DNA of 11,487 nucleotides from Steroidobacteraceae bacterium (GTDB taxonomy: Bacteria > Pseudomonadota > Gammaproteobacteria > Steroidobacterales > Steroidobacteraceae). The stretch lies in NCBI GenBank assembly GCA_023253235.1, contig JALRHE010000186.1:1-11487 (forward strand), written 5' to 3'. Position numbers and translations under genes: made by a program. Below are positions 6,357-11,487 of the stretch, one piece after another (within the stretch, counting starts at the first letter, position 1; each line of letters starts with the position of its first letter). The notes beneath the pieces were generated by a model. That model searched no databases, had not been told where the DNA came from, and worked only from the letters and a program-made list of their open reading frames with translations.

Positions 6357-7643
6357 TTACTCCTGACGTGAAAACCACTGACCGACAGCCTCAACCGCCG
6401 TCGTCAAAGAAATTTCTGCAGCCTCGCCTGCGCCCTCGCGTAGCGGCTTCATCTGCACGACACCGCGCTCAAGCTCGTTCTCACCGAGAACCAGCGCAAG
6501 CTCGGCGCCGCTGCGATCGGCGCGGCGGAATTGAGCTTTGAAATTGCCGCCACCAAGATTGGTCTCGACTCGGCGCCCGGGCATCGCACGACGCAGCGCA
6601 TCGGCAAGACGGAAGGACTCGCGCACCGCTGCGGCACCCTGCGCCACAAGATACACATCGGCTTGCGGCGCCTTCGGCGCGGTCTCGGCTTGCTCGAGCA
6701 GCGCCACCACCCGCTCGACACCCATCGCAAAGCCAATGGCTGGCGTTGCCTCGCCACCGAGCTGCGAGATGAGACCGTCGTAGCGACCGCCCGAGCAAAC
6801 GGCATCCTGCGCACCGAGCGCATCCGTCACCCACTCGAAAACGGTGCGCGAGTAATAGTCGAGGCCGCGCACGAGACGCGGATTGACCGAATAAGCGATT
6901 CCGAGCGAGTCGAGCATGGCACGCAATTCGGCGAAGTGCTCTTTCGACTCGGCATCGAGATAGTCCGGCAAGGTCGGTGCCGCGGCGATCATCGATTGCA
7001 TCGTCGGATTCTTGCTATCGAGGATACGTAGCGGATTACCCTCGAGGCGACGACGACTGTCTTCGTCGAGCGTGTCGTAGTGCGCGCGGAAATAGTCCGT
7101 CAGCTGCGTGCGATAAGCACGACGCGCCTCGGCCGTTCCCAAAGAATTGATTTGCAGCGCCACTCGGTTGATCCCGAGACGCTGCCAGAAAGCATTCGAG
7201 AGCGCGATCAGCTCGGCGTCGATATCGGGGCCAGCAAAGCCGATCGCCTCGACGTCGATCTGGTGAAACTGCCGAAAGCGGCCCTTCTGGGGCTTCTCGT
7301 GCCGGAACATCGGACCGACGCACCACAGTTTGTGACGTGCGCCGCGCAGCATGCCGTTGGAAATGGCAGCGCGGACGATACCGGCGGTTGCCTCGGGACG
7401 TAGCGTGAGACGCTCGCCGCCCTTGTCCTCGAAGCTGTACATCTCCTTCTCGACGACATCGGTGTATTCACCGATGGCGCGCTTGAAGAGATCAGTCTGC
7501 TCCACGACTGGAACACGCATTTCGTCGAAGGCGTATGCGTGCAACAAATCACGCGCGGTCTCCTCCAAAAACTGCCAGCGAGCAATCTCCGCCGGAAGCA
7601 CATCGTTCATGCCCTTGACGGGCTGGATCATCGAAGCAGTCAT
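6357..7643 (-). CDS. hisS: Histidyl-tRNA synthetase HisS
   Basis: HisS charges tRNA-His with histidine; it is a cytosolic class II aminoacyl-tRNA synthetase that works as a homodimer. The 428-residue protein (E. coli: 424) begins with the family signature PVKGMNDVLP. It carries LRPEATAG (81-88), motif 2 with the catalytic arginine in GPMFRHEKPQKGRFRQF (110-126), the histidine-specific HisA segment RLVRGLDYYSRTVFEW (256-271), the HisB segment SGGRYDGL (284-291) and motif 3 AIGFAMGVERV (302-312). The C-terminal anticodon-binding domain spans about 328-425 (ADVYLVAQG, then GGGNFKAQFRRADRSGA). The ATG at 7643 overlaps the rodZ stop as ATGA, which supports this start by translational coupling even though no clear Shine-Dalgarno is seen. 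A second ATG four codons on (7631) is possible. All catalytic motifs are intact. Confidence 0.98.
   Translation of the reverse strand: MTASMIQPVKGMNDVLPAEIARWQFLEETARDLLHAYAFDEMRVPVVEQTDLFKRAIGEYTDVVEKEMYSFEDKGGERLTLRPEATAGIVRAAISNGMLRGARHKLWCVGPMFRHEKPQKGRFRQFHQIDVEAIGFAGPDIDAELIALSNAFWQRLGINRVALQINSLGTAEARRAYRTQLTDYFRAHYDTLDEDSRRRLEGNPLRILDSKNPTMQSMIAAAPTLPDYLDAESKEHFAELRAMLDSLGIAYSVNPRLVRGLDYYSRTVFEWVTDALGAQDAVCSGGRYDGLISQLGGEATPAIGFAMGVERVVALLEQAETAPKAPQADVYLVAQGAAAVRESFRLADALRRAMPGRRVETNLGGGNFKAQFRRADRSGAELALVLGENELERGVVQMKPLREGAGEAAEISLTTAVEAVGQWFSRQE
6360..6364 (-). promoter_or_regulatory. Shine-Dalgarno for yfgM within the hisS stop region
   Basis: On the minus strand AGGAG, overlapping the last hisS codons (CAG GAG TAA), lies 8 bases before the GTG at 6351. 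The same 8-base spacing is seen for AGGAG before der and AAGGA before ndk. It decides the yfgM start and suggests that ribosomes terminating on hisS re-initiate on yfgM. Confidence 0.75.
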
Positions 7644-8521
7644 GGAGCAGTCGATCGGGTGTTGCGCGCCGCGGCACGTTGTACGTTGCCCGCAGCATCG
7701 ATGGTGACGAAAGCCGTTGCGTTATAGATGAACGCAGGCGGCAAGGTAATCGGACGCCCGTCGATCTCGATGGTGACGGCATCGGCGCGACCGAGCACCA
7801 CGCTGAACGGCGCATCGCCGCGTAACGCGAGCGGGGTTCCGGCCGCCGCGTTACCGTAATAGCGACGCAGATTGTTTGCGTCGTACACCTCGATCCAGGA
7901 TGACTGACGTGGCACGAGTCGCAAAACGGCAGCGCCGGTAGCTATTGGCGTTGCCGCGGCAGGCGGTGCTGAGACGGGAGCCGGCACAGGCGCGATTACA
8001 GCTTCAGGTGCCGGTGCAGGCGCGGTTACAGCTTCAGGCGCAGGCGTAGATGTCGGCGTCGTTACGGGTGCAGCGGCAGGTGCCGGTATCGGCTCCGTGA
8101 CGGCTGCCGGTGTTGGCGCTACTGCGGCGGGTACGCCCGTCGAATCCCAACCCAAAATCAACCAAGCCGCCACAGCGATGAACGCCGTGATACCCGCTAC
8201 CATGGCGCGACGCGTCCACACTTTGGGATCTACCGTACGCACCGGGGCACGAGGAATACGCGCCAGATCAGGCTCCGCGAGTTTCTCCGCGCGAAGCGTG
8301 GCCCACGCACTCATCAATTGCTCGGTCGGAGCGCCGAGGTAATCCGCGTAACGACGCAAGTGCCCTTGCACGAAGACCGGCGCGCCCAATTCTTCGAAGC
8401 GATCCGCCTCGAGCGCGCGCAGCAGCACCTCATCACAATGCAGCTGTGTCGCCGCCTCGGCGAGACTCACGCCCTTGGCAGCACGCGCCGTCGAGAGCAG
8501 TGTGCCGATCGAATCGCTCAC
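7640..8521 (-). CDS. rodZ: Cell-shape protein RodZ (HTH, one membrane segment, DUF4115)
   Basis: RodZ is a bitopic membrane protein that ties the MreB filament to the elongasome and keeps cells rod-shaped. From the GTG at 8521 it has 293 residues (E. coli: 337). A cytoplasmic helix-turn-helix domain (about 3-70: IGTLLSTARAAKGVSLAEAA ... FVQGHLRRYADYLG) is followed by a basic juxtamembrane stretch (VRTVDPKVWTRR) and one membrane segment (about 106-124). Then come a Pro/Ala/Thr-rich periplasmic linker (about 130-195) containing a 10-residue repeat, and a C-terminal DUF4115 beta domain (about 198-275: SSWIEVYDANNLRR ... APFSVVLGRADAVTIEIDG). The GTG overlaps the rlmN stop as GTGA and the stop overlaps the hisS ATG as ATGA, so it is tightly coupled on both sides. 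An upstream frame to 8611 would only add residues encoded inside rlmN. An MreB-coupled role in a rod or curved cell is inferred from the family. Confidence 0.94.
   Translation of the reverse strand: MSDSIGTLLSTARAAKGVSLAEAATQLHCDEVLLRALEADRFEELGAPVFVQGHLRRYADYLGAPTEQLMSAWATLRAEKLAEPDLARIPRAPVRTVDPKVWTRRAMVAGITAFIAVAAWLILGWDSTGVPAAVAPTPAAVTEPIPAPAAAPVTTPTSTPAPEAVTAPAPAPEAVIAPVPAPVSAPPAAATPIATGAAVLRLVPRQSSWIEVYDANNLRRYYGNAAAGTPLALRGDAPFSVVLGRADAVTIEIDGRPITLPPAFIYNATAFVTIDAAGNVQRAAARNTRSTAP
7982..8041. repeat. Two tandem 30-bp units in the rodZ linker
   Basis: Two adjacent 30-bp copies (7982-8011 and 8012-8041) differ at 4 of 30 positions. On the minus strand they encode APEAVTAPAP and APEAVIAPVP in the periplasmic linker of RodZ (residues 161-180). 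This looks like a recent in-frame duplication in a low-complexity linker. It has no spacers and is not a CRISPR. Confidence 0.85.
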
Positions 8522-9639
8522 GGGGCGAGTCCCGCTGCCATGGCGCCCGCGAGCTTGTCGCCCAAGCGAATTCGGGTGCGATCGTTCACCTTGCCCGCCA
8601 ACTGACCACATGCCGCATCGATGTCATCACCGCGGGTGCGCCGAATGGTCGCCAATACCCCACGCTGGATCAGCTCATCACGAAAACGCGTAATCACCGG
8701 CATCGGAGAGCGGCGGTAACTCGTGCCGGGAAAAGGATTGAACGGAATCAGATTCAGTTTGGCAGGACGGCCTTTGAACATCTTCGCGAGTGCACGCGCG
8801 TGCTCGAGTTGGTCATTCACGCCGTCGAGCATCACGTATTCGAAGGTGACGCTGCGACCGTTCTGCTCGTCGATATAGTGCCAGCAGGCTTCGAGCAACT
8901 CGGCAATCGGATGCTTACGGTTGATCGGAACGAGCTCGTTACGAAGCTCGTCGTTCGGCGCATGCAGTGAAACTGCGAGCGCGCAGTTCACCTCTTCGGC
9001 GAGCTTATACATCTGCGGCACGAGACCCGAGGTCGAGAGAGTCACGCGACGGCGCGAAATATCGAAGCCGAGATCATCGAGCAAAATGCGAATGGCGGGC
9101 ACCACATTGCGAAAGTTCGCGAGCGGCTCGCCCATCCCCATGAAGACGACGTTGGTGATGCGTCGATCGCCGCCCGGCTCAAAACCGAGTTCGCGATTTG
9201 CCAGCCACACCTGACCCACGATCTCGGCAGTCGAGAGATTGCGGTTGAAGCCCTGCTGTGCCGTCGAGCAAAAAGAACAATCGAGCGCGCAACCGACCTG
9301 CGAGGAAATACAGAGCGTGCCGCGATCGACCTCCGGGATGAACACCATCTCGAAGGCTTGCGAACTATCGGCACGCAGCAACCATTTGCGGGTGCCATCG
9401 GCCGAGTCGTGCCGCGAGACGATCTCTGGCACGCGGATTTCGGCGCAGTCTTGCAGCTGCGTACGGAAATCTTTGGCGAGATCCGTCATGGCGGCAAAGT
9501 CGCCCTCCGCGCGCTTGTACATCCAGCTCATCAGCTGGCGCGCGCGGAAGGGCTTGTTACCGAGGCCGCCCACGAACGACTCCAGCTCGGCTTTCTCGAG
9601 CCCGAGCAGATTCGTTCGCGCGGTGGCAGCTTCGGTCAT
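8518..9639 (-). CDS. rlmN: Dual-specificity 23S rRNA/tRNA adenine-C2 methyltransferase RlmN
   Basis: RlmN is a radical-SAM enzyme that methylates C2 of A2503 in 23S rRNA and A37 in a subset of tRNAs, tuning translation fidelity. The product has 373 residues (E. coli: 384). The radical-SAM motif CALDCSFC gives cluster ligands C117, C121 and C124. The two mechanistic cysteines are also present: C110 in GTLCISSQ and C344 in DDIDAACGQL. Further family segments are STAQQGFNRNLS, NVVFMGMGEPLANF, RRVTLSTSG, VSLHAPNDELR and NLIPFNPFPG. The ATG at 9637-9639 begins MTEAATARTNLLGLEKAEL and lies 18 bp after ndk, with no convincing Shine-Dalgarno. The stop overlaps the rodZ GTG by 4 bp. In many gammaproteobacteria pilW/pilF follows rlmN; here it does not. 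Confidence 0.98.
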   Translation of the reverse strand: MTEAATARTNLLGLEKAELESFVGGLGNKPFRARQLMSWMYKRAEGDFAAMTDLAKDFRTQLQDCAEIRVPEIVSRHDSADGTRKWLLRADSSQAFEMVFIPEVDRGTLCISSQVGCALDCSFCSTAQQGFNRNLSTAEIVGQVWLANRELGFEPGGDRRITNVVFMGMGEPLANFRNVVPAIRILLDDLGFDISRRRVTLSTSGLVPQMYKLAEEVNCALAVSLHAPNDELRNELVPINRKHPIAELLEACWHYIDEQNGRSVTFEYVMLDGVNDQLEHARALAKMFKGRPAKLNLIPFNPFPGTSYRRSPMPVITRFRDELIQRGVLATIRRTRGDDIDAACGQLAGKVNDRTRIRLGDKLAGAMAAGLAP

Positions 9640-9657
9640 GACGTCGATCGCGAGCGA

Positions 9658-10086
9658 TCAGCCGCGCGGGCAGATCTCGATGCCACGGAAGAAGTACGCG
9701 ATTTCCTGGGCGGCCGTCTCCGGGCCGTCGGAACCGTGCACCGTGTTCGCCTCGATGCTTTGGGCGAGGTCGGCGCGGATCGTGCCCGGAGCCGCCTTCT
9801 TCGGATCGGTGGCACCCATGATCTCGCGGTTCTTCGCGATGGCGTTCTCGCCCTCGAGCACCTGCAACACCACCGGGCCCGAGGTCATGTACTTCACGAG
9901 ATCGTTGAAGAACGGGCGCTCACGATGGACGGCGTAGAAACCCTCCGCCTCGGACTTGGACAGATGCACCATGCGAGCGGCGACGATCTTGAGACCCGCC
10001 TGCTCGAAGCGACGATAGACCTCACCGATGAGGTTGCGAGCGACGCCGTCAGGTTTGACGATCGAAAAAGTGCGTTCCAAGGCCAT
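9658..10086 (-). CDS. ndk: Nucleoside diphosphate kinase Ndk
   Basis: Ndk equalises the nucleotide pools by moving the terminal phosphate from ATP to other (d)NDPs through a phosphohistidine. The 142-residue protein (E. coli: 143) starts MALERTFSIVKPDGV, with the nucleotide-binding KPDG at 11-14. The catalytic His is H117 in NTVHGSDG, at the same number as in E. coli, and PGTIRADLA (100-108) is present. The residue after HGSD is Gly rather than the more common Ser. The ATG at 10086 is chosen because AAGGA lies 8 bases upstream; an ATG three codons earlier (10095) would sit on top of that site. The gene is first in the leftward seven-gene group and lies 113 bp after iscA. Confidence 0.98.
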   Translation of the reverse strand: MALERTFSIVKPDGVARNLIGEVYRRFEQAGLKIVAARMVHLSKSEAEGFYAVHRERPFFNDLVKYMTSGPVVLQVLEGENAIAKNREIMGATDPKKAAPGTIRADLAQSIEANTVHGSDGPETAAQEIAYFFRGIEICPRG

Positions 10087-10130
10087 GCGAAACATCCTTC
10101 AAGGTTTGTTGGGAAAAAGGGTAGCCGCGT

Positions 10131-10160
10131 AGTGTACCCGCGAGAGCCCCACCCCGGCAA
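10131..10160 (-). promoter_or_regulatory. Candidate sigma70 promoter for ndk and the operon behind it
   Basis: On the minus strand TTGCCG (10155-10160, four of six -35 bases) and TACACT (10131-10136, four of six -10 bases) are 18 bp apart, giving a leader of roughly 35-40 bases to the ndk ATG. It lies in the only sizeable gap of the leftward cluster (10087-10199). That gap holds no open frame worth calling and no hairpin-plus-T terminator that I can see for iscA. Readthrough from the isc operon therefore remains possible. Confidence 0.45.
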
Positions 10161-10199
10161 CGCGAGGAAGCGCGCAAGTGACTGGATGGCAAGGTTTTT

Positions 10200-10523
10200 T
10201 TAAACGCTGAAGCTTTCTCCGCAACCACATTCGCCCTTGACGTTGGGGTTGCGGAACTTGAAGGCCTCGTTCAGGCCCTGCTTCACGAAGTCGATCTCGG
10301 TGCCATCGATCAGCGGCAGGCTGGCGGGATCGACGAAAACCTTCACGCCACGATCTTCGAAGACGAGGTCTTGGGGTTCAGTCGAGTCGGCGTAATTGAT
10401 GACGTAGGCAAACCCGGAGCAACCGGTCTTGCGCACCCCGAGTCGCAGGCCGATACCTTGGCCGCGGCTCTCCAGGAAGTTCTTCACGCGATCCGCCGCA
10501 GCGGGCGTCAAGGAAATCGTCAT
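10200..10523 (-). CDS. iscA: Iron-sulfur cluster A-type carrier IscA
   Basis: IscA is an A-type carrier that binds iron or Fe-S clusters and passes them to target proteins in the ISC pathway. The 107-residue product has exactly the E. coli IscA length and matches it along its whole length by eye: LRLGVRKTGCSGFAYV, VFEDRGVKVFVDPASL, DFVKQGLNEAFKFRNPNV and GECGCGESFSV. The three ligand cysteines C35, C99 and C101 are at their canonical positions. ErpA and SufA are the alternatives, but the FKFxNPNVKxECGCGESF ending is IscA-like. GAGGTGA lies 9 bases before the ATG, which overlaps the stop of the upstream cysteine desulfurase gene as ATGA. In E. coli hscB, hscA and fdx come next; here ndk follows. 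Confidence 0.94.
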   Translation of the reverse strand: MTISLTPAAADRVKNFLESRGQGIGLRLGVRKTGCSGFAYVINYADSTEPQDLVFEDRGVKVFVDPASLPLIDGTEIDFVKQGLNEAFKFRNPNVKGECGCGESFSV

Positions 10524-11487
10524 GGTCTCGTGTCACCTCGTGAGTGAGTCGATTCTAGCGCCTCTTTGGCGGCGCGCCACGCATCTTCGACCCGAATCAA
10601 GCGCCCAAGTTTCTCAATCGGCACCTGAAATTGTCTGGCCCACTGCGACGGGTCGCCAAGATCGGCGGTCTCGGGCCTACACCCTAACCACTGTCGCTCA
10701 AAAGCCTGCAGCACCCGCCACAGATCCGGGCAGGCGAAGGCCCTGAAACGGACCGCTGCGATCCGACCGTTCGCGTCGAGAGCGAGGTAGCAGCGGACCC
10801 GCATCCCCTCGCGATGGGAACCTGCCTCCCCGACCGCCCACGCCGAGTTGAACGCGAGCATCGGCTCGGGGATGGACTCGGCATCTCGATCACGCAGCTG
10901 CGATACCGCGCGACGAATCACGGTGGCAGCGAACCTCGCCTGCTCCACGGTATTGCCGCGACCGAACGCCACTCGCAGCGTCGAACGGGCCCACTCCGCT
11001 GGCACTCCTTGGGCACGCAAGACGTACGAGGGTTCGCCGGAGGCCGAGTCGCAAGCCGCGCCGCTCGAGACGGCGATCTCAGGCAGCGCTGCCAGCAGAC
11101 TCTCCCCTTCGACGCGTTCAAAAGTCACGGATACCAGCCCGGGCAAGCGTCGCTCCCGGTGATCGTTGAAACGCACACCGTCAAGATCAGCGATGACGAG
11201 CTTGAACTCACGCACCAGCGCGGCTGCCTGTTCGGCATCGCCGGTCATTCGAATCGCCGCGAGGCGCGCAGCGGCAGCGAAGCCCGCGATTTGGTGGGTC
11301 GCCAAGGTACCGGGGCGAAGACCGCGCTCGTGGCCACCCCCGTAACTCAGAGGCTCGAGCCACGGCCTCGCGCGAGCGGATACATAGAGCGCACCGATAC
11401 CCTTCGGCCCGTACATCTTGTGTGCCGACAGCGACAACAGATCGACATCCAGCGCGCGTGTATCGATGGGCAACTTGCCAGCCGATT
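10520..11487 (-). CDS. iscS: IscS-type cysteine desulfurase with fused degenerate IscU-like domain (N-terminus outside window)
   Basis: IscS is a PLP enzyme that takes sulfur from cysteine and holds it as a persulfide for Fe-S cluster assembly. The frame is open to the right edge. Numbering from the TTG at 11473 (LPIDTRALD), the visible part has the PLP lysine K19 in SAHKMYGPKGIGALYV, then GGGHERGLRPGTLATHQ (45-61), VEGESLLAAL (121-130) and the catalytic-cysteine loop SSGAACDSASGEPSY with C141. RSTLRVAFGRGNT and VSQLRD end the desulfurase domain near residue 195. E. coli IscS stops about 20 residues after this point. This protein instead runs on for about 120 residues resembling IscU (separate entry). 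About the first half of the desulfurase is outside the window, so its start and any upstream isc genes cannot be seen. The gene overlaps iscA by 4 bp. The desulfurase assignment is sure; the pathway role of the fusion is inferred. Confidence 0.92.
   Translation of the reverse strand, partial: SAGKLPIDTRALDVDLLSLSAHKMYGPKGIGALYVSARARPWLEPLSYGGGHERGLRPGTLATHQIAGFAAAARLAAIRMTGDAEQAAALVREFKLVIADLDGVRFNDHRERRLPGLVSVTFERVEGESLLAALPEIAVSSGAACDSASGEPSYVLRAQGVPAEWARSTLRVAFGRGNTVEQARFAATVIRRAVSQLRDRDAESIPEPMLAFNSAWAVGEAGSHREGMRVRCYLALDANGRIAAVRFRAFACPDLWRVLQAFERQWLGCRPETADLGDPSQWARQFQVPIEKLGRLIRVEDAWRAAKEALESTHSRGDTRP
10553..10855 (-). other. Degenerate IscU-like domain at the C-terminus of the cysteine desulfurase
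   Basis: Residues about 207-307 of the visible protein align by eye with E. coli IscU. GMRVRCYLALDANGRIAAVRFRAFAC follows the pattern of IscU VMKLQIKVNDEGIIEDARFKTYGC, and IRVEDAWRAAKEAL follows ILAEDAIKAAIADY. The ligand positions differ: C37 of IscU corresponds to H220, D39 to E222, H105 to G290 and C106 to R291. Only C63 (C248 here) and K103 (K288) are kept. The fold is therefore probably IscU-like, but classical [2Fe-2S] assembly seems unlikely. C228 and C265 are extra cysteines. The alignment comes from recalled E. coli sequence and needs a profile search. Confidence 0.7.

Noticed and set aside
10194..10201. T-run next to the end of iscA as an intrinsic terminator
   Set aside because: The Ts are on the plus strand, so a leftward transcript would have As, and no GC-rich hairpin precedes it in either direction.
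9358..10203. 281-codon open frame on the plus strand across ndk and rlmN
   Set aside because: It lies wholly antisense to two unmistakable genes, its product resembles no family, and such shadows are expected in GC-rich codon usage.
1..11487. Mobile element, CRISPR array, phage or tRNA/rRNA content
   Set aside because: No transposase, integrase, terminal inverted repeats, spaced repeat array or RNA-gene signature was seen. The window is a conserved housekeeping block.

Overview
The window is a piece of a GC-rich gammaproteobacterial chromosome. The gene content and order match the guaB | xseA ... der-bamB-yfgM-hisS-rodZ-rlmN-ndk region of Escherichia coli. The proteins are typical gammaproteobacterial housekeeping proteins, but the layout has differences that suggest a lineage distant from the enterics. 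I see no phage, transposon, CRISPR, tRNA or rRNA sequence. Almost every base is coding, and the only gaps above 50 bp are 858-930 and 10087-10199.

Left part: the first 285 codons of guaB (IMP dehydrogenase) run leftward off the window edge. A 73-bp divergent intergenic region follows, with a good leftward sigma70-like promoter and a 7+7 bp inverted repeat over the predicted guaB transcription start. Rightward come xseA (exonuclease VII large subunit) and, directly abutting it, a secreted M23/LytM metallopeptidase. The peptidase gene runs tail-to-tail into der and overlaps it by 74 bp.

Right part: everything from the right edge to about 3083 is transcribed leftward, in two groups. The first group is the end of an isc-type operon: a cysteine desulfurase (N-terminus outside the window), then iscA overlapping it by 4 bp. 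After a 113-bp gap with a candidate promoter comes a compact seven-gene group: ndk (NDP kinase), rlmN (23S rRNA/tRNA m2A methyltransferase), rodZ (cell-shape protein), hisS (histidyl-tRNA synthetase), yfgM (inner-membrane TPR protein near SecYEG), bamB (outer-membrane protein assembly lipoprotein) and der (ribosome-assembly GTPase). Junctions are -4, -4, 5, 16, 18 and 19 bp, so this is very probably one operon linking translation (rlmN, hisS, der) with envelope building (rodZ, yfgM, bamB). The usual ispG and pilW/pilF neighbours are absent.

The most unusual feature is the cysteine desulfurase. After a normal IscS C-terminal domain with its catalytic cysteine loop, the protein continues for about 110 residues that align by eye with the scaffold protein IscU. 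Most IscU cluster-ligand positions are changed (Cys to His, His to Gly, Cys to Arg), and one cysteine is kept. The fused domain lies where a separate iscU gene stands in iscS-iscU-iscA operons, so it looks like an iscS-iscU gene fusion whose scaffold half has degenerated or been repurposed.
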